Below, piece after piece: positions 17,925 through 26,316 of a DNA stretch of 64,000 nt. The notes below the pieces were generated by a model that saw only the letters and a list, made by a program, of their open reading frames with translations, was not told the origin of the DNA and did no database searches. The stretch is taken from NCBI GenBank assembly GCA_000432155.1, contig FR888508.1, positions 158,041-222,040 of the forward strand, read 5' to 3'. This DNA comes from Eubacterium sp. CAG:274 (GTDB taxonomy: Bacteria; Bacillota; Clostridia; Lachnospirales; CAG-274). A program made the position numbers and the translations under genes. The first letter of the stretch is position 1. Each line of letters begins with the position of its first letter.

Positions 17925-17935
17925 GAATTCTTAAC

Positions 17936-18118
17936 ACAGATAGCGCTCCACTAAAGGCTATCTCGCCTACATAGTGACAGTCACAGGGCTATTAGCCACA
18001 GCAACCAGAACTACATCTACAGAAAAAATGCAATTCTTCGGCAACATTTCCTTTCTACTTACCTCAACCGTTTCTGTCCGTCAGTAAATCTACTAATAAA
18101 CATCGCACCTCTATCTTA
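17936..18118 (-). promoter_or_regulatory. Lysine riboswitch (L box)
   Basis: Minus-strand leader with the conserved L-box landmarks in order: GATAGAGGTGCGA (18115-18103), AGTAGA, then AGTAGAAAGG, GCCGAAG, GACTGTCACT, and the closing GGAGCGCTATC (17949-17939), whose CTATC pairs with the first GATAG to form P1. It lies between a strong promoter and an intrinsic terminator ahead of asd-dapA-dapB. Known L boxes bind lysine and cause premature termination; here the platform clearly is a terminator. Most of the 378-base gap 17840-18217 is this element. Confidence 0.92.
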
Positions 18119-18130
18119 TTACTTACTTTT

Positions 18131-18159
18131 AATATACCACTATATATCTTCCTTGTCAA
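18131..18159 (-). promoter_or_regulatory. Strong SigA promoter of the asd-dapA-dapB operon
   Basis: Minus strand TTGACA (18159-18154), 17-base spacer, TATATT (18136-18131); the riboswitch begins 13 bases later. Confidence 0.85.
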
Positions 18160-18217
18160 TGCTGTAAAATATTTTTGTTGAATTTGGGCAAACTTTTAAT
18201 AAAGGAGTGAAAAATAT

Positions 18218-18391
18218 ATGGAAAAGAAGAAAAAAATTACACCTGAATATATTATGAAGTGTGAAGTGGCCAAAGAAATAGGTTTATGGGATAAAATAGA
18301 AAAATTAGGCTGGAAAAGTCTTACTTCAAGAGAAAGTGGCAGACTAGGTGGAGAGATAGCTAAGAGAAAACGCAAAAAAGAAGAAAAATAG
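18218..18391 (+). CDS. Small acid-soluble spore protein, alpha/beta type
   Basis: 57-residue basic protein not obvious from length alone. It has the alpha/beta-SASP core: a helix (KCEVAKEIGLWDKIEKLGW), then SLTSRESGRLGGEIAKR, where the TSRESGRLGG turn and conserved glycines match the family. These proteins coat and protect DNA in the dormant spore. AAAGGAG lies ten bases before ATG 18218, and a terminator follows. The gene stands alone between the lysine operon (divergent) and the GH28 gene (convergent). Together with spoIIID it shows the organism makes endospores. Expression late in the forespore (SigG) is expected from the family; I could not pick out a clear SigG promoter. Confidence 0.85.
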   Translation: MEKKKKITPEYIMKCEVAKEIGLWDKIEKLGWKSLTSRESGRLGGEIAKRKRKKEEK

Positions 18392-18394
18392 CAA

Positions 18395-18429
18395 AAATAG
18401 GCAAACCTTCAAAAGGCTTGCCTATAATT
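18395..18429. terminator. Terminator between the spore protein gene and the GH28 gene
   Basis: ATAGGCAAACC / GGCTTGCCTAT stem (18397-18425) with T-rich sequence on both sides; serves convergent genes. Confidence 0.7.
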
Positions 18430-18435
18430 ATTTTA

Positions 18436-19782
18436 TTATTTCACAACAACATTTTTGCTGTTTGTCTGCTTAACCATTTCACTGTTTGACTTATTATTCT
18501 TATTAATACAGTTAGTAAATGTAATGTCTTCGCTATTTTCTACTTCGAAAGCTGGACCATTTACGCCAACAACTGTAACATTATTGAACTTAATACCTCT
18601 TGTATTTGTAAGTACAAAGCCCTTTTCCTTAACAGGCTGAACACCAACATACATAGCAGGTTCGCCTTCAACAGCATTATCTGCAATAGAAATATATACA
18701 TTTTCAAATGTACAATCTTCAACATACATTTCAGCTAAGCCAAAGAAGTGACCAGCAGAAGCATTTACATCTTTACAAGTCATATTAGAGAAATGTAAGC
18801 GTCTGAAAACTGGAGTATCCTTTGTAACAGGTGCTGGGTTCTTATCAACAACATCTGGGTCCATACCTCTTGGTCCCCACATATAGTAAAGGTTTGCAAT
18901 AAATGGACAAAGTACATTTTCCATAATTACATTGTCTACTCTAATATCCTGAACAGCTCCGCCTCTGTATCTTCTTGATTTAAGTCTGATACCTCTGTCT
19001 GTATTAGTGAATACACAGTTGCTGATAGTAACATTTTCTACTGAACCACTCATTTCAGAACCAATAACAACACCACCATGGCCATGAACCATAGTACAGT
19101 TTGTAATTGTAATGTTCTTACAAGGAACTCTTTCAGCAGTACCTTCTGTACCAGCCTTAATAGCAATACAGTCATCACCTACATCAACATGACAGTTGCT
19201 AATGTGAATATTTGAACAAGATTCTGGGTCAATACCATCAGTATTTGGAGAATCGTATGGGTTGTTAATAGTTACATTATCAATAGTTACATTATCACAA
19301 AGTATAGTATTAATTGTCCAACTTGGAGAATTTGTAAGTGTTACACCCTGAATAAGAACATTCTTACATTCATAAGGAGCAATCATCTTTGGTCTTGGAT
19401 ACTTGTTTTCTTTAGCTCTAAAAATCTTCCACCAAAAAGCACCCTGTCCATCAAGAGTACCTCTACCAGTAATAGAAATATTTTCGCAGTTATCAGCATT
19501 AATAAGAGATGCGTAGCAATCCTGCTTAACACCTTCCCAACGAGAAGTAACTACTGGATATTCTTCAATATCATTTGAGAATAATAAAGTAGCACCAGCT
19601 TCAAGATTAAGATTTATATTACTCTTTAAGAAAATAGGGCCTGTTAAATATGTACCCGCAGGAACAAAAACAGTACCTCCACCATTTTCAGCACATTTAT
19701 CAATAGCAGTTTTAATAGCAGCAGTACAAGAAGTTTTGCCATCTGCAACCGCACCACAATCAAGTATATTAATAATTGCCAT
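18436..19782 (-). CDS. Glycoside hydrolase family 28 (polygalacturonase-type)
   Basis: Hydrolyses alpha-1,4 bonds in pectic galacturonans. 448 residues with a right-handed beta-helix. All four GH28 signatures are visible: NTDGIDPESC, DDCIAIKAG (catalytic aspartates), GHGGVVIGSE and RGIRLKSRRYRG. There is no signal peptide; the protein begins MAIINILDCGAVADGK, so it should act in the cytoplasm on imported oligogalacturonides, as an exo-acting enzyme. This fits the uxaBAC operon, which would consume the released galacturonate. The neighbouring esterase gene is upstream in the same direction. Confidence 0.92.
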   Translation of the reverse strand: MAIINILDCGAVADGKTSCTAAIKTAIDKCAENGGGTVFVPAGTYLTGPIFLKSNINLNLEAGATLLFSNDIEEYPVVTSRWEGVKQDCYASLINADNCENISITGRGTLDGQGAFWWKIFRAKENKYPRPKMIAPYECKNVLIQGVTLTNSPSWTINTILCDNVTIDNVTINNPYDSPNTDGIDPESCSNIHISNCHVDVGDDCIAIKAGTEGTAERVPCKNITITNCTMVHGHGGVVIGSEMSGSVENVTISNCVFTNTDRGIRLKSRRYRGGAVQDIRVDNVIMENVLCPFIANLYYMWGPRGMDPDVVDKNPAPVTKDTPVFRRLHFSNMTCKDVNASAGHFFGLAEMYVEDCTFENVYISIADNAVEGEPAMYVGVQPVKEKGFVLTNTRGIKFNNVTVVGVNGPAFEVENSEDITFTNCINKNNKSNSEMVKQTNSKNVVVK

Positions 19783-19870
19783 TTTCTACCTCCGTTTTTA
19801 GCATAATCTATATATTACACCAAAATTATAACATAGCTATAGGATATATTCAACAACTTTAATTATTTTT

Positions 19871-20863
19871 TCACAATTTATTTATCCAATCATAACAAGA
19901 GCCAAACCATTGATGCTGACCTTCACATCCTTTATATTCAATGTCTTTATCAAACAGTCTATATACATTTTTAGCTCGCTCAATTTGCTCTCTTACGCCA
20001 ATAATACCTCTATCGCCATTAAGACTATCTTCTGTTCCTACTTCAATATATAAAGGTCTAGGAGCCAAAAGAGCAGCCATATCACCCATATCTACTCTAT
20101 TCCAAAGTTTTGGTATAAAATTACATCCACACTTGTTTGTAAACAACAATGTATCCTTAAAACTATGGAAATAACAACTTGAAACTACATACTTAACTCT
20201 TTCATCTAAAATGCCAAGCCAGAGTCCGCTAAATCCGCCACCTGAAAAACCTACTACACCTAACTTCTTTACAGAATCCTCTTTTTCTATATAATCTACA
20301 AGGCACATAAGCTCATAAACTATAACACCCTGTAATGACATTCCCAAACTAATTAATGCAAAATTCAATTCATCACAATCTGATTTTTGTACATCATCGT
20401 ACACACCTAGTCTGCGTTCTCCAGAGCCTAAAAGGTCCGGAATATAAACAGTATAACCCATTTTCATTAAGTCCAAAGCATAGCTGTAAACCATATCCTC
20501 ATTTTTTTCTGAAGATATAAGCCCTTCTTTTCCATTACAGCCATGACCATGAAGTGCAATTATATTTTTACCATTACTTTTCTTTGGTGTCATTATGTAA
20601 AAAGGCATTTCCAAACTAGGCATGGTAGAAATTTTAACTTTTTCCAATATGTATTCTTTGTATTCTTTTTGCTCTATTTTTCTAAAACTTAATTTATTTT
20701 TAGGAAAATTTTCAAAACCTAAGCCTTTCTTTAATCTAGGAATAACAGCCTCTTTCCATTTTTGAAAATCCTTAACTGTTTCCCCTTTAAACTTATATTT
20801 ATCGCCATTTTTATTGATATATTTTCTAATAAAATCAAAACCATTATATCTGTTATTCATCAT
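19871..20863 (-). CDS. Alpha/beta-hydrolase, probable carbohydrate or xylan/pectin acetylesterase
   Basis: 330 residues of the dienelactone hydrolase/acetylxylan esterase-like type. The oxyanion region is IIALHGHGCNGKEG, the nucleophile elbow is VGFSGGGFSG, and the last catalytic histidine is likely in EGQHQWFG. The longer reading to 20926 has no ribosome site; GAGGTG precedes ATG 20863. No signal peptide, so intracellular. It has its own promoter and lies upstream of the GH28 gene in the same direction, which suggests removal of acetyl groups from imported pectin or xylan fragments. Substrate is inferred from context only. Confidence 0.75.
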   Translation of the reverse strand: MMNNRYNGFDFIRKYINKNGDKYKFKGETVKDFQKWKEAVIPRLKKGLGFENFPKNKLSFRKIEQKEYKEYILEKVKISTMPSLEMPFYIMTPKKSNGKNIIALHGHGCNGKEGLISSEKNEDMVYSYALDLMKMGYTVYIPDLLGSGERRLGVYDDVQKSDCDELNFALISLGMSLQGVIVYELMCLVDYIEKEDSVKKLGVVGFSGGGFSGLWLGILDERVKYVVSSCYFHSFKDTLLFTNKCGCNFIPKLWNRVDMGDMAALLAPRPLYIEVGTEDSLNGDRGIIGVREQIERAKNVYRLFDKDIEYKGCEGQHQWFGSCYDWINKL

Positions 20864-20905
20864 AACACCTCGTATAAAATTTATTTTAAACATTATCCAA
20901 ATGAC

Positions 20906-20933
20906 ATTATAATACACATTACTCAAATATCAA
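20906..20933 (-). promoter_or_regulatory. Promoter of the esterase gene
   Basis: Minus strand TTGATA (20933-20928), 16-base spacer, perfect TATAAT (20911-20906). Confidence 0.65.
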
Positions 20934-20979
20934 GTGAAATTTCCGTAAAATTATATTAAAATTAAGTGGAATTTTTTTC

Positions 20980-21012
20980 AAAAAAATAGAAGACCTCTAT
21001 TTCAAGGTCTTC
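20980..21012 (-). terminator. Terminator overlapping the 3' end of the VanZ gene
   Basis: GAAGACCT (20989-20996) pairs with AGGTCTTC (21005-21012); on the minus strand seven T residues follow. The upstream arm is inside the last codons of the VanZ gene. Confidence 0.75.
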
Positions 21013-21458
21013 CTTAATTTAAAAAGATAAATTTGTTTTAAAACAAGTAACAAGATAGTTCCAAATATAACACCTGAAAAGTCAATCCATACATCTTTTA
21101 CAGAACTACTTCTACCTATAGGAAATAATTGTATTGTTTCATCTATTAAAGCTACTAAAAGCCCTATAAACAAAGGAATCCAAACATACTGTTTCATATT
21201 CTTTAAAAACAGTACCGTATCTATACTTAACAAAATTCCCAAAGCAGTAAACTCTGTAAAATGAGCTAATTTTCTAATAATATGTTCTGTTATATCTGTA
21301 CTTATGCCTATTCGTGCAAAAATCTGCATTATCTCATAAAGAACCCCCTGACTTATGCCAGAGGATTCTTCTCCATTTTTTGACGAATTCCACCATATGA
21401 ATCCAATCACAAAAAATGTAATTATTATAAACAAATACTTATACCAATTTCTTTTCAT
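20997..21458 (-). CDS. VanZ-like family membrane protein
   Basis: 153 residues with four predicted membrane helices. The VanZ landmarks are present: RKLAHFTEFTALGILL, then DETIQLFPIGRSSSVKDVWIDFSGVIFG (key residues DE, Q, GR and D-x-x-x-D). The family includes VanZ of teicoplanin resistance clusters but most members have unknown roles, probably in the envelope. It starts 10 bases after the SLH gene and its 3' end forms the terminator arm, so it is the last gene of that unit. No other van genes are near, so I do not call it a resistance gene. Confidence 0.8.
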   Translation of the reverse strand: MKRNWYKYLFIIITFFVIGFIWWNSSKNGEESSGISQGVLYEIMQIFARIGISTDITEHIIRKLAHFTEFTALGILLSIDTVLFLKNMKQYVWIPLFIGLLVALIDETIQLFPIGRSSSVKDVWIDFSGVIFGTILLLVLKQIYLFKLRKTLK

Positions 21459-21468
21459 AACCTATAAA

Positions 21469-22680
21469 TTATAAGAAAGGTTCAAAAATCGGCTTTAACA
21501 CTTCAATATCTGAAAGTGAGAGAGAAGAAAGGCAGTTTGATTGGAATTCTTTTCTTTCGTCTGATGAAAGTCCGTAGTACATCTGCTTAGCAGTTGAAAT
21601 GTCTGAAAGTACATCATAACTTGGGTCAGCATAGTATGATTCCATAGCACTTAAAATGTACTGTGCTACTTCTTTCTGTTCAGCTGTTGAACAGTAAGGA
21701 ATAAGATAACTCTTAGTATCTCTTATTATATTTTTAAGAGCTTTCATCTGTGAATCATTAAGAGTAATAGCTTCAGTTGTAGTAGCTTCTGTAGTAGTTT
21801 CTACCTTTGAAGTAGTAGTTTCTGTTGTAGCCTCTGTAGTAGTTGTAGCAGTAGTTGTTGTAGTTGTAGTATTTGATGAACTACCACCTGAGCTAGAACC
21901 ACCACTACTTGAACCACCGCCACCACCACTAGAACTTGTATTCTTTGTAGTAGTTTCTGTTGCTTCAGTTGTAGTAGTTTCTGTTACTGTTTCGCCATTA
22001 GCATTTGTAACAACTTCTGTCTTTGTTGTTACTTCTGTTGTGTTTTCAGAATTATTTGTACCAATATACTTAGCAAGAGCTAAACAAACTTCGCCTCTAG
22101 TAATATTATCAGTTGCTCTGAAAGTATCATTCTTTTCAAGTGAAAAAGCACCTGCTGAAATTGCTCTCTTTACATAAGATTCAGCCCACTGTGCTACTTC
22201 GTCATTAATCTTAATATCATCTTTAACTTCTGTAGGAAGTTTTGCTGCCTGTGCAAGAACAACACAAGTCTGCTGGCGAGTAAAATTATCCTTTGGTCTG
22301 AAAGTATTATCGCCAAAGCCACTAACATAACCATTACTCTGAGCAATTCTTACATCGTTATAATACCAAGCATCATTTTCATTATTATCTGCAAAGTTCT
22401 TTACAGACTTCAACTTTTCTTCGTCAGCCTTATAACCAAAAACCTGATTAAATACTCTAGTTAATTCAGCTCTTGTAATATTTCCGTTAGGCTTAAAAGT
22501 ACCGTCTTCATAACCCTTAATGTAACCAGCTTCATACATTTTAACAATAGCCTGACCTTCAGCTGTACTTTCGTTTACATCTGAAAATCCTGTCTTTGAT
22601 GCCGTATCAGCTGCAAAAACATTAATACTAGATACACAAGCTACAGCTAATGCACCAGCTAAAATTCTTTTTAACTTCAT
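21469..22680 (-). CDS. S-layer-homology (SLH) domain surface protein
   Basis: 403 residues. Signal peptide 1-24 (AFA-type cleavage at VFAADT). Three SLH repeats at about 32-80, 92-150 and 155-205, each with the FSDV/ITRAEL type motifs (GFSDVNEST, NITRAELTRVF, NITRGEVCLALAKYIG). They should bind pyruvylated secondary wall polymer. Then comes a low-complexity Thr/Glu/Gly/Ser linker of about 100 residues and a C-terminal helical domain of about 95 residues with no family I recognise. AGGAGG precedes ATG 22680. It sits between the dockerin-like protein gene, separated by a terminator, and the VanZ gene. Confidence 0.88.
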   Translation of the reverse strand: MKLKRILAGALAVACVSSINVFAADTASKTGFSDVNESTAEGQAIVKMYEAGYIKGYEDGTFKPNGNITRAELTRVFNQVFGYKADEEKLKSVKNFADNNENDAWYYNDVRIAQSNGYVSGFGDNTFRPKDNFTRQQTCVVLAQAAKLPTEVKDDIKINDEVAQWAESYVKRAISAGAFSLEKNDTFRATDNITRGEVCLALAKYIGTNNSENTTEVTTKTEVVTNANGETVTETTTTEATETTTKNTSSSGGGGGSSSGGSSSGGSSSNTTTTTTTATTTTEATTETTTSKVETTTEATTTEAITLNDSQMKALKNIIRDTKSYLIPYCSTAEQKEVAQYILSAMESYYADPSYDVLSDISTAKQMYYGLSSDERKEFQSNCLSSLSLSDIEVLKPIFEPFL

Positions 22681-22704
22681 AAAATCCTCCTAAAAATCTT
22701 TATA

Positions 22705-22735
22705 ATTGAAAGAGATTGCCTATAAGACAATCTCC
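22705..22735 (-). terminator. Terminator of the dockerin-like protein gene
   Basis: GAGATTG (22712-22718) pairs with CAATCTC (22728-22734); T-containing sequence follows on the minus strand. Confidence 0.55.
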
Positions 22736-22768
22736 CCAATTTATATTATATTATTATATAAAATTCAA

Positions 22769-23860
22769 TTATTTTGCTACTGCAGCTGCGAATAATTCAG
22801 CAACAACTGTATTTGCACCACTTGTAGCAGAAATCTTATCGCCGAGGTTAGTTCTTACATCCTGAATAGTCTTTGAATCGTAGTTTCTTAATAAGTCTAC
22901 GAGAACATCAAAATGTTCGCCTGAGCTCTGACCTACTTCAAAAGCACCTAACTTATCAGTTTCCATAGAAACACCGTACTTTTCGCTATAAATAGCATAA
23001 GTATCATCTGCAGCCTGAGCATACTGGTCAGCCCTAATTTCGCCATTACCTGGGAATGCCTTCTTAGCTAAGCTGTAAAGTTCTTCAACTTCTGAATTTG
23101 AAAGTGTTAAGCTAGGACCATCTGCCTTAGTAACAATGTCGCCCATAGCCTTGAAAGCTGAAACTCTTGCTGCTGTAGTTGCATCCATAGTGTTATATGC
23201 TTCATCAGCTGGCTTACCGATACGCTCACAATCTTCAGGAGAAACTGGGTTAATAGCTTTTAAAGCATAAGCAAGCTTAGCCCAACCATCCTTAGAAGTA
23301 AGGTATACATCGCCCTTATTCTCGCTGTGGAAGTAAACCTTGTTAAGGTTGTCAGCAAGCTTAGAAGCTGTACCGTCCTTTGTAAGGGCAAGACTAACCA
23401 TCTGGTCAGCAACTTCTACAATAGTCTTGTTGCTGTCAGTAGTAAGTTCGCTATCTAAACTAGCATATGTATTATCATAGTTCTTAGCACCATTAAGTTC
23501 AAGGTTCTTTAAAGGATTAGCAATAGTACCAGCAGCTGAACCAATACCTGATACGCTATAAAATCTTAAACCAACAACTTCATCAAATTTCTTTTCTGGC
23601 TGAAGTACATAGTCCATAAGTCTTTCAGCATCTGCTGCAGTTACTTTTTGGTCTGTAGTCTTCCAAGAACCATCAAAGTCGCCATTTGTAATTTCAGTAC
23701 CCTGATTTGCAGAGTTAAGAATCTGTACTGCATCGCCTGCTGTAAGTGTACCAGAACCATCAACATCACCAGATTCTCTAGGTGTTACTGCAAAAGCTGA
23801 TGTAGTGGTCATAGCCATAGCCATTAAAACTGCTGCAAAACTAACGATTTTCTTTTTCAT
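22769..23860 (-). CDS. Secreted protein with N-terminal dockerin-like repeat pair
   Basis: 363 residues with a signal peptide (1-24, AFAVTP). Right after it lie two calcium-loop repeats in dockerin type I style: GDVDGSGTLTAGDAVQILN (about 31-49) and GDFDGS...KVTAADAERLMDYVL (about 61-88). The second loop carries a six-residue insertion relative to standard dockerins. The remaining 270 residues are helical and not recognised. Dockerins usually sit at the C-terminus of cellulosomal enzymes; here the module is N-terminal and there is no catalytic domain I can see. Cohesin partners are not in the window. GGAGG precedes ATG 23860. Neighbours are an SLH protein and an unknown membrane protein, so a surface role is likely. 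Confidence 0.65.
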   Translation of the reverse strand: MKKKIVSFAAVLMAMAMTTTSAFAVTPRESGDVDGSGTLTAGDAVQILNSANQGTEITNGDFDGSWKTTDQKVTAADAERLMDYVLQPEKKFDEVVGLRFYSVSGIGSAAGTIANPLKNLELNGAKNYDNTYASLDSELTTDSNKTIVEVADQMVSLALTKDGTASKLADNLNKVYFHSENKGDVYLTSKDGWAKLAYALKAINPVSPEDCERIGKPADEAYNTMDATTAARVSAFKAMGDIVTKADGPSLTLSNSEVEELYSLAKKAFPGNGEIRADQYAQAADDTYAIYSEKYGVSMETDKLGAFEVGQSSGEHFDVLVDLLRNYDSKTIQDVRTNLGDKISATSGANTVVAELFAAAVAK

Positions 23861-23908
23861 AATTTTATATTCCTCCTTAAAATTAATAACCTTCTACTTA
23901 CATTATAT

Positions 23909-24685
23909 CTACTTTTTTTCATTATAAAGACTTAAATAATAAGCCTTTTTTAATCTTTTTTCTTTTTCATACGAAGACTTCATTGTATCACAAATGCTTG
24001 TATCAGCACCCATGGCAGTAAGCTTTTCTCTCAACTGGCTTATTTCAGCATCAACAGCAGAATCAGCCTGACTTTCTAAAGAAGCAAGCTCTCCCATATA
24101 CTGTGAAGCCAATGATGATGCACTAGCACCGTTCTTATGAGCAGCCTTTGCCTCATCAATTACATTACCAATCTGTCCCAAATAATTGGCTTTAAGCTTA
24201 TACAAACTGATAGTATATTTGCTTACTACACCTGATACAGTTTCTTCTCCATTATTCACTTCAGAACCTTTATTTGCTGATGTTTCATTTGATGCTTTCT
24301 GAGAATTTTCATTATCAGAAACATTATCACCACTTGCTTGATTATCAGAAGAATTTTGAACTTCCTGAGAAACGCCACTTTCTTCAATAATCTTTGCTAT
24401 AGCCTCATCAGCAGTTATTTTGCCCTTTCTTATATCCTCCTCCTCTTGCGGAGTAAAATCTCGGATAGCTGGAGCATTATATTCCTCAAGTGTTTTCTGT
24501 ACTTCTGTTTTGGTATCGTCCATTTGTTTTTGGATATCAACCTTACTGTACTTTGATGCGTCAATAACTGCCGAGATATTATCTCGCTGAGTTACTGCAA
24601 TAGCAACACACACAAGGATAAGGAAAAAAAGAATAACCAAAAAGACTTTCAAGCCTATATGTTTTTTATTTGTTTTTCTTCTCAA
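23909..24685 (-). CDS. Unknown single-pass membrane protein
   Basis: About 258 residues. One membrane helix near the N-terminus (KVFLVILFFLILVCVAIAV) and an outward domain: a helical part, an Asn/Ser/Glu-rich low-complexity stretch (about 115-155) and a C-terminal helical, possibly coiled-coil region ending KKAYYLSLYNEKK. The longer reading from ATG 24718 has no ribosome site, while TTG 24685 has AAGGGG six bases upstream, so I prefer the TTG. I do not recognise a family. It lies downstream of the tyrosine kinase/phosphatase module and upstream of the dockerin-like gene, all on the same strand. Confidence 0.6.
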   Translation of the reverse strand: MRRKTNKKHIGLKVFLVILFFLILVCVAIAVTQRDNISAVIDASKYSKVDIQKQMDDTKTEVQKTLEEYNAPAIRDFTPQEEEDIRKGKITADEAIAKIIEESGVSQEVQNSSDNQASGDNVSDNENSQKASNETSANKGSEVNNGEETVSGVVSKYTISLYKLKANYLGQIGNVIDEAKAAHKNGASASSLASQYMGELASLESQADSAVDAEISQLREKLTAMGADTSICDTMKSSYEKEKRLKKAYYLSLYNEKK

Positions 24686-24762
24686 ACAAATCCCCTTTCT
24701 TCCTAATTTTAAATACATAAAACAACAGGTTATTAAGTGGTAAATGTTTTCAGAATAAAGCT

Positions 24763-24786
24763 ACAACTGTACATAATACACAGTTG
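24763..24786 (-). terminator. Weak hairpin downstream of the tyrosine phosphatase gene
   Basis: CAACTGT...ACAGTTG inverted repeat with a nine-base loop; only a weak T-tract follows on the minus strand, so termination may be partial. Confidence 0.35.
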
Positions 24787-24810
24787 CATATACACACACT
24801 CATTCCAAAA

Positions 24811-25527
24811 CTATACACTCAGCCCACTATAGATTATATCATACCCTATTTTATTAATTTTGTCAACAAAATCTTGACCAAGTTTTTTCTCTATTATGTT
24901 AAAAGCTTTGCCTAAGTTAGGGCATCTTTTATCAAGATTATGACAATCAGACCCTAAAAGATGAACCTTTCCATCTTTTATCATACTAAGTGCTTTAGAT
25001 TTTGTGAAAAATCCATTTATATACTCGCCATTCATTTGAACTAAAGGTCCAAGAGATAGCAACTCATTTATATAATTTGTACCCTTTTGAAAATCAATAA
25101 ATCTTTCTATATGTGCAATAATAACTTTAAGTTTTCTGTCATACATAAGACTTTCAACTTCTCTTAAAATTTTATCATTCCACTTAGAAAAAGGCATTTC
25201 CAATAACAGATATTCTCCATTATTATTTACTGTCAATTTTTCCAAGTCATCAAATACACTTATACCATTAAAGAAAAGTACTTCTGCACCTAGATTTAAT
25301 TTAGGCATATCCGTCATTCCATCTATTGCTTCCACAAGAGTATCATAAGCATTCTGCCTTCTTTTCACAAAGTGTTCAACATCTATGTGACTTATATAGA
25401 AATGAGGCGTAGCAATCATAGTATCAATGCCTTGAGCATAACTTTGTTTCATCATCTCTATAGACATTTCAACACTTTTGCTACCATCATCTATTTTAGG
25501 CAAAATGTGACTATGTACATCTATCAC
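24811..25527 (-). CDS. CpsB/YwqE-type tyrosine-protein phosphatase (PHP domain)
   Basis: Manganese-dependent phosphatase that dephosphorylates the paired BY-kinase. 238 residues of the polymerase-and-histidinol-phosphatase fold, with metal ligands in DVHSHILPKIDDG (1-15), the TPHF motif and GSDCHNLDKR near the C-terminus. It starts 18 bases after the kinase gene, completing a Wzz-kinase-phosphatase trio. In Bacillus and Streptococcus this trio controls capsule or exopolysaccharide synthesis and chain length. Here no glycosyltransferase genes are next to it. Confidence 0.9.
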   Translation of the reverse strand: MIDVHSHILPKIDDGSKSVEMSIEMMKQSYAQGIDTMIATPHFYISHIDVEHFVKRRQNAYDTLVEAIDGMTDMPKLNLGAEVLFFNGISVFDDLEKLTVNNNGEYLLLEMPFSKWNDKILREVESLMYDRKLKVIIAHIERFIDFQKGTNYINELLSLGPLVQMNGEYINGFFTKSKALSMIKDGKVHLLGSDCHNLDKRCPNLGKAFNIIEKKLGQDFVDKINKIGYDIIYSGLSV

Positions 25528-25545
25528 AATATCATCTCCAAAATA

Positions 25546-26313
25546 TCAATAGTAAGTTGAATACTTGCTATACTTGTAGTTCTTCTTATAATATCCATAA
25601 CCAGATTTAGATACAACAACACCATTAAATACAAAACCAATAATTTTTGCATCTACGAAACGAAGTTTACTAACTGCATCTGTAAGCATCCTCTTTTCTG
25701 CTCTAGTCTGACGCACAACAACTACAAAACCATCACACACTTTTGAAAGAAGAATAGCATCTGTTACAATAGTAACAGGAGGTGTATCAAGGAATATGTA
25801 GTCATACTTTTCCTTTAAGGCATCTATTGTTGCACTTACATTATCACTTGTTAAAAGCTCTGTAGGGTTTGGAGGAATATTACCAGCTGTAATTACATCA
25901 AGTCCACTATATTCTGAATGAATAAGAACCTGGTCAACTGTAGATTCTCCTACCAAAATGTTACTAAGACCTTTATCTCCCTTTACATTTAATAACTTTG
26001 CTACATTAGGTCTTCTCATATCGCAGTCAATAACAAGAACCTTAGCTCCTGTTTCAGCAAATGTAATAGCTGTATTAAAGCAAGTTGTACTCTTACCTTC
26101 AGAGGCAATAGAACTTGTAACAGCAATAACCTTACAACCTTTCTTTGCTAATGAGAACATAATATTAGTTCTCAATTCCTTATAAGATTCTCTAATATCA
26201 AAACGAGTATCGTCGTTTAAAAGTCGTAATCTATTTTCCTCTGTCGTTTTTTTAGTTTCAACAACCGCATCAGTTGTTTTTTTATTTAACCCAAATAATT
26301 TCATAACACTCAC
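25546..26313 (-). CDS. CpsD/CapB-type bacterial tyrosine kinase
   Basis: BY-kinase of 255 residues. Walker A is TSSIASEGKSTT (about residues 65-76), Walker A' is VLVIDCDMRRP, and Walker B is YIFLDTPP. The C-terminal tail holds the autophosphorylation tyrosine cluster (GYGYYKKNYKYSKYSTYY, nine tyrosines). It needs the membrane modulator encoded three bases upstream (Wzz-type) and is reversed by the phosphatase encoded just downstream. It lacks the N-terminal membrane part found in the fused proteobacterial enzymes, as normal in Firmicutes. Confidence 0.92.
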   Translation of the reverse strand: MSVMKLFGLNKKTTDAVVETKKTTEENRLRLLNDDTRFDIRESYKELRTNIMFSLAKKGCKVIAVTSSIASEGKSTTCFNTAITFAETGAKVLVIDCDMRRPNVAKLLNVKGDKGLSNILVGESTVDQVLIHSEYSGLDVITAGNIPPNPTELLTSDNVSATIDALKEKYDYIFLDTPPVTIVTDAILLSKVCDGFVVVVRQTRAEKRMLTDAVSKLRFVDAKIIGFVFNGVVVSKSGYGYYKKNYKYSKYSTYY

Positions 26314-26316
26314 CTT

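Noticed and set aside
20997..21458. Glycopeptide resistance function for the VanZ-like gene
   Set aside because: No vanHAX, vanS or vanR genes nearby, and the ddl gene is of the D-Ala-D-Ala type. VanZ-like proteins are common outside resistance clusters.
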